In this document: in pieces, positions 8,875 to 16,899 of the stretch | How positions within the stretch are numbered: the stretch's first letter is position 1 | Layout of the letters: every line of letters begins with the position of its first letter | NCBI RefSeq assembly: GCF_037963865.1 | Contig: NZ_CP150170.1 | Coordinates: forward strand, 1,550,001-1,614,000 | Direction: 5' to 3' | Length of the DNA stretch: 64,000 nucleotides | DNA from: Paenibacillus sp. FSL R10-2734 | GTDB taxonomy: Bacteria > Bacillota > Bacilli > Paenibacillales > Paenibacillaceae | The notes under the pieces: generated by a model | What the model saw: only the letters and a program-made list of their open reading frames with translations | Databases searched by the model: none | Told to the model about the DNA's origin: nothing | Position numbers and translations under genes: made by a program

Positions 8875-9177
8875 ATGCAAAGAAGACAAGGAAACGGATT
8901 AGCAGTTGTGCTGATTGCGATTGGTGCAGTAATGTTGCTCGGTTTAGCGCTTCCTCTGATTCACGGTATTTTCAGACTACTGTTCCCAGTATTGCTGGTT
9001 GTTCTCGGGTACTACGGAATTAAGAGTGGACGCAAGATTATCGGTTGGGTACTAATGTTCATTGGTGTCATGACCTTGATCGCGAAGCTTTCCTGGATCA
9101 TCGGACCCCTTCTGGGAGTGGCGTTGATCGTATGGGGCGTGTCAGCCTTGAAGGGTAGAAGAAATGGTACTTATTAA
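8875..9177 (+). CDS. Small membrane protein of the envelope-stress locus (LiaI/PspC-neighbour type)
   Basis: 100 residues, almost all hydrophobic. After a basic start (MQRRQGNG) come four short spans between about residues 9 and 91, ending in the basic tail KGRRNGTY. There is no recognised catalytic motif. It has the look of the small membrane proteins, such as LiaI, that dock PspA-type proteins at the membrane. The next gene, 44 bases on, encodes PspA. The ribosome site is AAAGGCGGTGAGAAAATA before ATG 8875. The role as a membrane anchor for PspA is inferred from position and topology. Confidence 0.7.
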   Translation: MQRRQGNGLAVVLIAIGAVMLLGLALPLIHGIFRLLFPVLLVVLGYYGIKSGRKIIGWVLMFIGVMTLIAKLSWIIGPLLGVALIVWGVSALKGRRNGTY

Positions 9178-9221
9178 GAAGAAATGTACTTAAACAAGAA
9201 GCAGGGAGGGAGCAGGAGATT

Positions 9222-9899
9222 ATGAGTGTTTTTCGTCGCATGAGGGATATTACAGTAGCAAATCTAAATGAACGTCTGGAGCAAAGCCAAGATCCTGTGA
9301 AGCTAATTGATCAATTTCTACACTCAACCCGTGAGGAAATCAGTGAAGCTGAAAGGCTGTATCAGCAATACGCTTCCCACACGAAGCAATTGCAGCAGCA
9401 AGTGAACCAAGCGACTGCTATGAGAAACAAACGTGAGGAACAGGCACTACTCGCACTAAAAGCGGGCGAAGATCATCTCGCGAAGCTGGCTTTACAAGAA
9501 AAAATTATTCACGAAGAAAAATTGGAGCAGTACAGCGGGCTACTTGAACAAAGTAAGCAATCCTTGTTTGAACTTGAAGCTCAGCTGAATGAGCTGAAAT
9601 TAGAGTATCAGAACGTGTACAGCAAACGTCAGTATTATGCAGCTCGAATGGAGTCGTTAAGACTACAGCAACGCATGAATCAAAGAGCCAATACTTATGG
9701 TAATGGCGGCGATGTTCCTAAAATGTTCGGACGTCTGGAAGATCGGATGAACGATTGGGAATTAGAAGCGAAGAGCCTCCGTGATATACGGCGCATGGGA
9801 CAGGAATATGCAGTGCAAGCGGGTGAAACCGTAGCAACCGTTCTCGAAAGAGAAATGGCTCGCCTAAAGGAGAAACTGAACAATGGTGGAAAGGAGTAG
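9222..9899 (+). CDS. pspA: PspA/IM30 family protein, first copy
   Basis: 225-residue phage-shock protein A family member, a relative of LiaH and of ESCRT-III. It forms oligomeric rings or rods on stressed membranes. The family start SVFRRMRDITVANLNERLEQ is visible, followed by SQDPVKLIDQFLHSTREEI. Almost the whole protein is alpha-helical coiled coil rich in Glu, Gln, Lys and Leu. The ribosome site GGGAGGGAGCAGGAG precedes ATG 9222. The stop is followed at once by the PspC-domain gene, whose ribosome site lies inside this gene's end. A second PspA gene lies two genes downstream, so the pair may co-assemble. Confidence 0.9.
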   Translation: MSVFRRMRDITVANLNERLEQSQDPVKLIDQFLHSTREEISEAERLYQQYASHTKQLQQQVNQATAMRNKREEQALLALKAGEDHLAKLALQEKIIHEEKLEQYSGLLEQSKQSLFELEAQLNELKLEYQNVYSKRQYYAARMESLRLQQRMNQRANTYGNGGDVPKMFGRLEDRMNDWELEAKSLRDIRRMGQEYAVQAGETVATVLEREMARLKEKLNNGGKE

Positions 9900-9903
9900 C
9901 GCT

Positions 9904-10377
9904 ATGAGTCGATTGTATCGTTCAACTAGAGATAAAGTGATGACGGGTCTTGCAGGTGGATTATCTGAGACACTCGGTATTGATTCCACGCTATTCCGGA
10001 TTCTGTTGCTGGTCAGCATTCCTTTTACAGGAGGTGCCGTGATTCCTGTGTACTTCATTGCTGCACTGGTCATTCCGAAGGAGCCTACGCATTATAATCC
10101 TTTCGGACCAGGCCCTGGGGCACCGGGTGGCCCATTTGATGGTCCTTACTCAGGTAGACCGGAACATGGACACGGACCGCATGCGACTGGTGGACATGGA
10201 CATGGACCATATGGTCGCCAGCCAAATTACAATCCGAATTTTGAGAAGAACAATGCATATTCCGCTCCGGATTCCGGTCTGGATGCGATGATGAAGGATA
10301 TTGAGAAGAAGGCTTTGCAAAAAGAAGTAGAAGAACTCAAACAAAAACTGTCTAAATATGAGAAAGGGGAATTGTAA
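9904..10377 (+). CDS. pspC: PspC-domain protein with Gly/His-rich linker and coiled-coil tail
   Basis: The start is ATG 9904, placed after AAAGGAG; the upstream in-frame ATG at 9883 has no ribosome site. Residues 1-60 form a PspC domain: LYRSTRDKVMTGLAGGLSET, then a hydrophobic span around ILLLVSIPFTGGAVIPVYFIAALVIP. Residues of roughly 65-110 are a Gly/Pro/His linker with repeated GHGHGP-like blocks, possibly metal-binding. The last 35 residues (KALQKEVEELKQKLSKYEKG) form a coiled coil that could pair with PspA. Such a tail is not part of the minimal PspC domain. It sits between two pspA genes, 3 bases before the second, in one transcript. Confidence 0.85.
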   Translation: MSRLYRSTRDKVMTGLAGGLSETLGIDSTLFRILLLVSIPFTGGAVIPVYFIAALVIPKEPTHYNPFGPGPGAPGGPFDGPYSGRPEHGHGPHATGGHGHGPYGRQPNYNPNFEKNNAYSAPDSGLDAMMKDIEKKALQKEVEELKQKLSKYEKGEL

Positions 10378-10380
10378 ATC

Positions 10381-11085
10381 ATGGGAGTATTTCAAAGAAT
10401 TAAAGATATGACAAAGGCGTCGGTAAATGACTTGTTGGATAAGGTAGAGGACCCAATCGTAATGCTTAACCAGTATCTGCGCGATATGGAGGCTGAAATT
10501 CACGAAGCAGAAGTTACAGTTGCCAAGCAAATGGCAAACGAACGTCGCATGAAACAACGTGTAGAAGAAGCAGCGAAAATGTCCGCACAACGTGGAGCGC
10601 AAGCTGAATTGGCATTGAAAAACGGTCAAGAAGAAGTGACTCGCAAGCTGTTGGAAGAAAAGATCTATTTCGACCAAAAACAAGCGGAATACACTGATCT
10701 TCACGCTCAAGCCGAAGTGCATGCGAAGGAATTGGTTGGACAGCTGCATGATATGAAGGATGAATTCTACAAGCTGCGCAACAAGCGTAACGAGCTCGTA
10801 TCCCGCGCTCAAATGGCTAAAGCGAAGAAGCAAATGACGCAAATCAGCAGCGTACATTCCATCGAAAGTGGCAGTGCGTCGCTCGGATTCCACCGGATGG
10901 AAGAGAAAATTATGCAGCTTGAAGCTGAAGCAGACGTAATGCGTGCACCTTACAGCCCATCCGCTGCTTACGCTAAACCAGTCGATGCTGAGAAACAACT
11001 GAAAGTGGATGAGCAACTGGCTGCGCTGAGAAGCAAGCTGAATGATACACCTGCTGCTCCTTCTTTAAACAAAAAAGAAGAATAA
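10381..11085 (+). CDS. PspA/IM30 family protein, second copy
   Basis: 234 residues, paralogous to the PspA protein two genes upstream. The family start is GVFQRIKDMTKASVNDLLDK, then VEDPIVMLNQYLRDMEAEI. A long coiled coil follows, then a loose alanine/proline-containing stretch (APYSPSAAYAKPVDAEK) and a final short helix. That C-terminal extension is not present in the first copy, which ends in a helix. It is separated from the PspC-domain gene by only 3 bases and ends the four-gene psp unit before a strong terminator. It probably acts in membrane protection; division of labour between the two paralogues is unknown. Confidence 0.9.
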   Translation: MGVFQRIKDMTKASVNDLLDKVEDPIVMLNQYLRDMEAEIHEAEVTVAKQMANERRMKQRVEEAAKMSAQRGAQAELALKNGQEEVTRKLLEEKIYFDQKQAEYTDLHAQAEVHAKELVGQLHDMKDEFYKLRNKRNELVSRAQMAKAKKQMTQISSVHSIESGSASLGFHRMEEKIMQLEAEADVMRAPYSPSAAYAKPVDAEKQLKVDEQLAALRSKLNDTPAAPSLNKKEE

Positions 11086-11131
11086 ATCCTGTTCCTAAAA
11101 CTTAAGCAGATATGATATGCTGGACAAGAAG

Positions 11132-11171
11132 AAGCCATACGGTATGGATCTCCATACCGATATGGCTTTTA
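11132..11171 (+). terminator. Strong hairpin terminator after the psp genes
   Basis: Stem AAGCCATA-CGGTATGG / CCATACCG-A-TATGGCTT with loop ATCT, followed by TTTTAT. It separates the psp unit from the liaFSR unit. Confidence 0.8.
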
Positions 11172-11201
11172 TAGCGGCTGGTAATAATGTATTTATGAGC
11201 A

Positions 11202-11328
11202 AAGTTTTTCGAAGCAAAACTTAAACTTTTAGCGGTGAGTGACGATTAATTCACGGATATTATAAAAGAAGTTTTGCTACGCAAAACTTTAGTCTATGCT
11301 TACGAAGATAGTTTTGCTACGCAAAACT
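11202..11328. repeat. Three TAC-loop palindromes upstream of liaF
   Basis: Two near-identical hairpins, AAGTTTTGC-TAC-GCAAAACTT at 11269-11289 and AGTTTTGC-TAC-GCAAAACT at 11310-11328, plus a degenerate version AAGTTTTTCGAAGCAAAACTT at 11202-11222. The last lies 15 bases before the liaF start codon, next to its ribosome site. They are short intergenic palindromes of the REP kind or operators. A same-design hairpin occurs at 20656-20674. Confidence 0.75.
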
Positions 11329-11343
11329 TGTAGGAGGTGCGAA

Positions 11344-11991
11344 ATGGATAAACGAAACCGTTTGATTGCCATCGGACTGATTGGTGTTGGCTGCATGATG
11401 ATTTTTGGTAGATGGCTCGGCTTTTTCTCCATTGTCGCGCTTCTATTCCTGCTCTTAGGGGTCTACCGTACGACGAGCGGCAAGGTGAAGCAGGGCTATA
11501 AGCTGCTCGGAATTGGCGCTGTGTTGCTTTTGCTGGATCATTTGGTGCTTGTGCTGGGGATTTGCTTGATCTCACTGGGAATGTTTTTTACTAAATCTAA
11601 AAGAGTTCAGCGCAAGGAAGGGTTTATGCAGAAGCAGAACTTTTCGTCTAGATTTGACTGGGATCGCTCACCTTGGGTGATGCACAGTCTTAGCTCTTGG
11701 CATATCCTTGGTGAGGCTGATCTTGATCTTTCACTGGCTATGGCGGAGCAAAAGGAAACGGTTATGCTGTTCCAAGGGATCTTTGGTGATATGGACATTC
11801 AATTGTCAGATGATTATGGTGTGGAAATCGAAGCCTTCGTGCTGTTTGGATCGATTGAATTTGGGAACCAACGCGATACAGGTATGCTAAATCGTCTGAA
11901 TTGGAAATCCCCTAACTATGATAGCAGTGAACATAAGGTGAAATTTAGTGTCTCTTATTTGATGGGAGATTTGGATGTGCGATTATCCTGA
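11344..11991 (+). CDS. liaF: LiaF-like membrane protein
   Basis: 215 residues with ATG 11344 after TAGGAGGTGCGAA; the frame's earlier start at 11296 runs through the palindromes and is rejected. Four hydrophobic spans fill residues 7-85. A soluble C-terminal domain of beta character follows (DMDIQLSDDYGVEIEAFVLF, then GSIEFGNQ), as in the LiaF 'cell wall-active antibiotic response' domain. It ends SVSYLMGDLDVRLS. LiaF is known to hold the LiaRS system inactive until envelope stress. The genes for a LiaS kinase and LiaR regulator follow directly, which supports this role. Confidence 0.85.
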   Translation: MDKRNRLIAIGLIGVGCMMIFGRWLGFFSIVALLFLLLGVYRTTSGKVKQGYKLLGIGAVLLLLDHLVLVLGICLISLGMFFTKSKRVQRKEGFMQKQNFSSRFDWDRSPWVMHSLSSWHILGEADLDLSLAMAEQKETVMLFQGIFGDMDIQLSDDYGVEIEAFVLFGSIEFGNQRDTGMLNRLNWKSPNYDSSEHKVKFSVSYLMGDLDVRLS

Positions 11992-12021
11992 TTAGTTTGA
12001 TACAGAAGGGAGGGTCCCCGT

Positions 12022-13056
12022 GTGGATAAAAAGAACAAAAACATGATGTCACGCAGTATGGGTGAGGGGGCTCTGTTCTCTTTTGTCATGCTGCTTGTGA
12101 TATTGTACACCATGTATACATATGGCTATTTAAAGCCTTTTGAAAGCTGGGAGATGGGCTTACGCACGGCATTTACTCTAATTCTGCTACCTATGGGGTT
12201 CGGGGTTGGCTTTGGTTTCTATCAGAGCTTTCGTGTTAAGCGAAAGTTGGAACGTCTGAGAGAAACCCTCGTATTGTGGGAGAAGGGAAACTTAACGCTA
12301 TCTATGCCTGACTTGGGTGATGATGAGCTGGGAAGGCTCGGAGAACAATTGGGCCGAATTAGCGGAAAATGGGAAAACCAAGTGACAACGCTGCAGCGAT
12401 TGTCTACAAATAACGCGAAGCTCGCGGAGCAAGCACGAGTATCTGCTATTATGGAAGAGCGTCAGCGGCTTGCGCGTGAATTACATGATGCTGTCTCACA
12501 GCAGTTGTTCGCGATCTCTATGACCGCCACGGCTGTAGGCAGGACGCTGGAGAAGGATTTTGACAAGGCTCAACGGCAAATTGCACTTATTGAAGAAATG
12601 TCTGCGGTAGCTCAATCAGAGATGAGAGCACTATTGCTACATTTGAGACCAGTTTATTTGGAAGGTAAGGGATTAGCGCAGGGGCTGCAGGAGTTGATCA
12701 AGGAACTTAAGGTTAAGGTTCCGATCGAAATTGTATTCGAAATGGACCCAGATGTGCAATTGCTAAAAGGGGTAGAGAATCACTTATTCCGTATTGTGCA
12801 GGAGGCAATCTCCAATACACTTCGTCATGCGAAAGCAGAAAAGATGGAAATCAGGCTGCATCGGCGGGGAGATACGGTTCGCTTGACGCTGCGTGATGAT
12901 GGGATCGGTTTTGAATTGGATGATAGTAAACAAACTTCCTACGGTTTGTCGAACATGCAGGAGCGGATGAATGAAATTGGGGGTTCCATTCAGTTTATTA
13001 CTGCTCCGGGTAAAGGAATGCGGATTGAAATTACCGTTCCGTTAGTCAATGAATAA
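12022..13056 (+). CDS. liaS: LiaS-like sensor histidine kinase (HisKA_3 type)
   Basis: 344 residues from a GTG start after AGGGAGGG. Two membrane spans (about 18-36 and 49-68) bracket a very short outer loop, as expected of an intramembrane-sensing kinase. A HAMP-like linker follows, then the phosphoacceptor box RQRLARELHDAVSQQLFAIS (His155), typical of the NarX/DesK/LiaS group. ATP-binding boxes are EAISNTLRHAKA (N), LRDDGIGF (G1) and YGLSNMQERM (G2). The response regulator gene follows after 12 bases. It is predicted to sense cell-envelope damage under LiaF restraint. Confidence 0.9.
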   Translation: MDKKNKNMMSRSMGEGALFSFVMLLVILYTMYTYGYLKPFESWEMGLRTAFTLILLPMGFGVGFGFYQSFRVKRKLERLRETLVLWEKGNLTLSMPDLGDDELGRLGEQLGRISGKWENQVTTLQRLSTNNAKLAEQARVSAIMEERQRLARELHDAVSQQLFAISMTATAVGRTLEKDFDKAQRQIALIEEMSAVAQSEMRALLLHLRPVYLEGKGLAQGLQELIKELKVKVPIEIVFEMDPDVQLLKGVENHLFRIVQEAISNTLRHAKAEKMEIRLHRRGDTVRLTLRDDGIGFELDDSKQTSYGLSNMQERMNEIGGSIQFITAPGKGMRIEITVPLVNE

Positions 13057-13068
13057 TAGGAGGAAAGA

Positions 13069-13728
13069 GTGACCATGGAGATGGAGGAAGCCATTAAGGT
13101 ATTACTTGTAGATGATCATGAAATGGTACGGATCGGACTAGCTGCTGTTCTGGGTACTGAGGACGGAATTGAAGTCGTGGGTGAAGCTGGAAGTGGAGAA
13201 GAAGGTATCCGCTTAGCACAAGAGTACAATCCGGATGTAGTCCTGATGGATCTCGTAATGGATGGGATGGATGGGATTGAAACGACCAAGCAGCTAATGA
13301 AGCAGTATCCCGAAATCAAAGTCATTGTGTTGACAAGCTATCTGGACGATGAAAAAATGTATCCGGTTATTGAAGCGGGTGCGTTCAGTTATCTACTAAA
13401 GACCTCACGAGCTAGTGAAGTGGCGGATGCCATACGCGCTGCGGCAAGAGGGCAGTCTGTACTCGAGTCACAGGTCGCCTCTAAAATGATGAACCGTTTT
13501 CGAAACAATGCAAAGGGTGAATCCCCTGCTTATAAAGAGCTTACGGAACGCGAGATGGAAGTATTACGTCTGCTGGCGCAAGGTAAATCAAATCAGGACA
13601 TCGCCGATCAACTAATTATTGGAATCAAAACTGTGAAATTTCATGTGACGAATATTCTCGCGAAGCTGGGCGTGGAAGACCGAACCCAAGCAGCAATTTA
13701 TGCATATAAAAATGGACTAGCTGAATAA
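13069..13728 (+). CDS. liaR: LiaR-like response regulator (NarL/FixJ family)
   Basis: 219 residues from GTG 13069, or 217 from ATG 13075; the AGGAGG at 13058-13064 fits the ATG slightly better. Receiver domain: DDHEM acidic pair, phosphoacceptor Asp61 (LMDLVMDGMDG), VLTSYLDD and LLKTS. C-terminal LuxR-type HTH: LTEREMEVLRLLAQGKSNQD, then IADQLIIGIKTVKFHVTNIL. It probably activates the upstream psp unit, its own operon or both; no LiaR operator could be placed. A terminator follows at once. Confidence 0.9.
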   Translation: MTMEMEEAIKVLLVDDHEMVRIGLAAVLGTEDGIEVVGEAGSGEEGIRLAQEYNPDVVLMDLVMDGMDGIETTKQLMKQYPEIKVIVLTSYLDDEKMYPVIEAGAFSYLLKTSRASEVADAIRAAARGQSVLESQVASKMMNRFRNNAKGESPAYKELTEREMEVLRLLAQGKSNQDIADQLIIGIKTVKFHVTNILAKLGVEDRTQAAIYAYKNGLAE

Positions 13729-13732
13729 CAAA

Positions 13733-13767
13733 AAGGACTGAAGCCTCGTGCTTCAGTCTTTTTTTTA
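13733..13767 (+). terminator. Terminator after liaR
   Basis: Stem AAGGACTGAAGC/GCTTCAGTCTT with T8 tail, five bases after the stop codon. Confidence 0.9.
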
Positions 13768-13911
13768 TAGTATAAGAAAGCCCCGTAAATTATCTGAGTA
13801 CGCATCGAAGCATAAAACCTTACTTTGTGAGGATATATCAGGTATAGAATCTCCTATTTCGTACATACTGTCTAGTAGATTGCTAGAGAGGTTCGAAAGG
13901 GAGAATGAATT

Positions 13912-14727
13912 ATGCTGAAGACTATGCTGAACAACGGAACAAAAAAAAGAACTCTTTTTATACTATTATTCCTGTGCTGTACTGTAGCTTTACTGATAAA
14001 CTTTCAAAGCGCTAAAGCGAAATCAATCGTCCTTGACGAGGTTGCTTCTCAAGCTTCAGTAACAGCAGAACTGAATGGTTCTCTGATGAGTTTAATAGAT
14101 CTTGGAACAAAGACAACGGTATCCGGTTCTCCACTGCGTATCGTCTTAAAATGGCAAGGAGCAATCAGCGGTTACAATGATCCTTCAGTTGAAGTGGCTA
14201 AGCTCAGCATCCATCTTGGATTGACTGTACCGTCAGGAATAGAGGAAGAAGGGCATATGACCTATCGTTCAACAGCGGTAAAACCATATGGATCGAATCT
14301 CTCCTTATTTTGGAGTGATCTTGGAGAAGGAAATAGTTATGTTATTGTGACATTAGATACGTCGGACTTACAGAATGAAGCTAGCTTTCAGGGGTTTGCT
14401 GATGAAGTAAGTACAATCCTAGAACAAAATAACATCAAGGCAGAATGGAATGTATCTCTTCAAGGAATCGCTGAACAACAGGGAGGGCCTGAGGAAGTAC
14501 TGTCGCAAACAGAAGGATTACTTATAGAGCAGTTTAAAGCTGTGAGTGAGAAAGAGAGTTATAAGGATGTCACAACAATCAGTCGCACTTATTCGATTCC
14601 TGATTTGAAACGCTCGGTAGTTAGCGGCAACCATTCGATTTCAGCGCAAATCGCAGTGCATCATGAAGATCAAAAAGGGACGAATCGCCTAACCATAGGC
14701 TTTCCATTAATAACCATAGAGTACTGA
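13912..14727 (+). CDS. YwmB-like secreted protein
   Basis: 271 residues. The start ATG 13912 follows AAGGGAGAATGAATT. A basic N-terminus and a hydrophobic segment (RTLFILLFLCCTVALLINF) form a signal peptide or anchor, so the product is exported. The rest is a mixed alpha/beta domain ending TNRLTIGFPLITIEY, which resembles the ending of YwmB-family proteins of Bacillus, conserved sporulation-associated proteins of unknown biochemistry. The gene stands alone, after the liaR terminator and about 200 bases before zwf. The family call rests on length, signal and the final motif, so it is only moderately certain. Confidence 0.55.
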   Translation: MLKTMLNNGTKKRTLFILLFLCCTVALLINFQSAKAKSIVLDEVASQASVTAELNGSLMSLIDLGTKTTVSGSPLRIVLKWQGAISGYNDPSVEVAKLSIHLGLTVPSGIEEEGHMTYRSTAVKPYGSNLSLFWSDLGEGNSYVIVTLDTSDLQNEASFQGFADEVSTILEQNNIKAEWNVSLQGIAEQQGGPEEVLSQTEGLLIEQFKAVSEKESYKDVTTISRTYSIPDLKRSVVSGNHSISAQIAVHHEDQKGTNRLTIGFPLITIEY

Positions 14728-14927
14728 CATATTTCTCTTTTATAAGCGAAGATATAGTTAATGATAAGAAATATTAATTGAAATTTGTGAAATCCCGAGA
14801 GTATTTGTCAGGAATGTGATAGCATCCTTTTTAGGAATATGCTAAAATGACATAACGTCGTTAATCATGTACTACTCGACGCTGAGAATGTCAATAAACT
14901 ATATTACATACAGAAAGATGAGGAGCC

Positions 14928-16478
14928 ATGGCTGAAAATCAAACCCTTGATGCACTGCACACACCCGGTGCTGTCTTTTTTATCTTTGGGGCAACCGGAG
15001 ATTTAGCCCGGCGTAAGCTTTTCCCGGCGATTTACAGCTTGTACCGTGAAGGTAAGCTGGCACATGATTTTGCGGTAATTGGCGTGGCGCGGCGCCCGCG
15101 TACTCAGGAAGAATTTAGAAGTGATGTGAAGGATTCCATCCTTGAATTCTGCCGTTATAAAGCAGGAGACGAGAGTGAATGGAACGAGTTTGTACAGCAT
15201 TTTGAATACAAATCTCTGGACATCAACGATATTGACGGCTTCCGCGAATTGAGAGCTCAAACAGAAGCTCTTGAAGAGAAGTTCAGAATTCCGGGAAATC
15301 GGATGTTCTATCTTGCCCTGGCACCTGAATTGTTCGGCAGTGTCTCGTTCAACCTTAAGGCTGGCGGCATGTTGGATAGTACAGGATGGAATCGTCTCGT
15401 AATTGAGAAGCCTTTCGGATACAATCTGGAGTCAGCTGAGCAGCTGAACGAGCAGATCCGTGAGGTATTCAAGGAAGAGGAGATCTACCGGATCGACCAT
15501 TATCTTGGTAAAGAAATGGTACAGAATATCGAAGTCATTCGTTTCGCTAATGCCTTTTTTGAACCACTTTGGAATAATAAGCATATTGCTAATATTCAAA
15601 TTACACTTGGCGAAACCGTAGGTGTAGAAGAGCGTGGTGGTTACTATGACCATGCTGGAGCCTTACGGGATATGGGCCAGAATCATATATTGCAACTGCT
15701 GACTATGATCGCAATGGAACCACCAAGCCGTCTGCTTGCTGAAGATATTCGTGACGAGAAGGTGAAGGTACTTCGTTCACTTCGTCCTTATGGCTCATCT
15801 GACGAGGTTCGTGAGAATGTCGTGAGAGCACAGTATATTCAAGGCTTGCACAATGGCAAGACCCTTCCTGCTTATCGTCAGGAAGATAAGGTTGATCCTG
15901 AATCAAGTACCGAGACGTATTTTGCTGCCCGTGTATTTGTAGATAACTTCCGCTGGGCTGGAGTTCCTTTCTACATTCGTACAGGCAAACGTCTGCCGGT
16001 GAAGACGACGGAAGTGGTAGTTGAGTTCAAGGGAATGCCAACCAATGTCTATTTGGGACAAAAGCATACGCTGGAGCCTAACCTGCTAGTTATCCGTGTG
16101 AACCCAATGGAAGGCATTTATGTAAAGATTAATGCCAAGAAGCCGGGTTCCGAGTCTGAAATTCAACCGCTCGCTATGGACTTCTGTCAGAGCTGCTTGG
16201 TTGGAATCAACTCTCCGGAAGCTTACGAGCGCTTGCTCCATGATGCGGCACGCGGAGATTCAACTTATTTCACTCGTTGGGATGAGGTATCGTCGGCATG
16301 GTCGTTCGTGGATCGTATTGCGAAGGCTTGGAAGGAAGAGTCGAGTGATCTATCTTCTTATCCTGCTGGCACATGGGGTCCGGTTGAAGCGGATCAATTG
16401 CTTGGCCAGGATGGTTTCCATTGGTGGCCGGTAAATGGCCAGGATGAAGATAATGTTGTGTGGCTGAAAAACAACTAA
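14928..16478 (+). CDS. zwf: Glucose-6-phosphate 1-dehydrogenase
   Basis: 516 residues; oxidises glucose 6-phosphate to 6-phosphogluconolactone with NADP+, the entry to the oxidative pentose phosphate pathway. The coenzyme loop is IFGATGDLARRK (19-30), EKPFG follows at 160-164, and the active-site motif RIDHYLGKE spans 188-196 with the catalytic His a little further on. Full length for the family. ATG 14928 follows GATGAGGAGCC. An extended -10 element TGCTAAAAT at 14840-14848 lies about 80 bases upstream with no clear -35. The gene appears to be transcribed alone and ends in a strong terminator; no gnd or pgl gene is adjacent. Confidence 0.97.
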   Translation: MAENQTLDALHTPGAVFFIFGATGDLARRKLFPAIYSLYREGKLAHDFAVIGVARRPRTQEEFRSDVKDSILEFCRYKAGDESEWNEFVQHFEYKSLDINDIDGFRELRAQTEALEEKFRIPGNRMFYLALAPELFGSVSFNLKAGGMLDSTGWNRLVIEKPFGYNLESAEQLNEQIREVFKEEEIYRIDHYLGKEMVQNIEVIRFANAFFEPLWNNKHIANIQITLGETVGVEERGGYYDHAGALRDMGQNHILQLLTMIAMEPPSRLLAEDIRDEKVKVLRSLRPYGSSDEVRENVVRAQYIQGLHNGKTLPAYRQEDKVDPESSTETYFAARVFVDNFRWAGVPFYIRTGKRLPVKTTEVVVEFKGMPTNVYLGQKHTLEPNLLVIRVNPMEGIYVKINAKKPGSESEIQPLAMDFCQSCLVGINSPEAYERLLHDAARGDSTYFTRWDEVSSAWSFVDRIAKAWKEESSDLSSYPAGTWGPVEADQLLGQDGFHWWPVNGQDEDNVVWLKNN

Positions 16479-16494
16479 ACTTTGAGTTAATGCT

Positions 16495-16526
16495 ATCTCC
16501 CTGCAGAGGATGCAGGGAGATTTTTT
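16495..16526 (+). terminator. Terminator after zwf
   Basis: Perfect 11-bp stem ATCTCCCTGCA/TGCAGGGAGAT with loop GAGGA and T run. Confidence 0.92.
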
Positions 16527-16546
16527 GTAATGCTGAGATTCAGACG

Positions 16547-16672
16547 CCGCTCAGCCTCCCCAGGTCGCTTGGGCCAACAAGGCCACTCAGCCTCCCAAGA
16601 CCACTCTGACTCCCAAGACCACTCTGACTCCCAAGACTACTCTGGCTCCCAAGACCGCTCTGAATCCAAATG
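16547..16672. repeat. 18-bp tandem repeat array
   Basis: About seven 18-bp units with consensus CCACTCTGACTCCCAAGA. The four central units (16583-16654) are nearly identical and the outer ones degenerate. Because 18 is a multiple of three, each frame gives a 6-residue periodic peptide. On the plus strand, an ORF starting at 16530 reads (HSDSQD)n. That ORF starts inside the zwf terminator tail without a ribosome site, so I do not call it a gene. Confidence 0.8.
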
Positions 16673-16739
16673 CCGCACGGGCGAACTTGAGCATTTTTCA
16701 AATAACTGCACTTTGTACAATTAAAATCACATATTGGGT

Positions 16740-16899
16740 GGAAATTAGTCTTTTAAGTGTATTCTCTGCAACTATATTCTCCGTATAAGGCCGAAAAGCG
16801 AGCAAATTGTATTTTTAATTGCATCAAATACAACTAAAGGCGATTGGAAATGCTAATACTTCAAATAAGTGTAGGAAATACAACTATTTCACTATAAGA
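16740..16899. other. AT-rich spacer with a repeated AAATACAACTA motif
   Basis: AAATACAACTA occurs at 16826-16836 and again exactly 50 bases later at 16876-16886, with a related CAACTATATTC near 16769. No ORF or promoter stands out. It abuts the left end of the dispersed 52-bp-unit element. Confidence 0.45.

Noticed and set aside
10150..11016. 288-codon antisense ORF over the second pspA gene
   Set aside because: It is the shadow of a helical, Glu/Lys-rich gene; the Phe/Leu/His-rich product has no ribosome site or family.
16530..16724. 64-codon ORF over the 18-bp repeats
   Set aside because: It begins in the zwf terminator tail without a ribosome site; its content is the tandem repeat itself.
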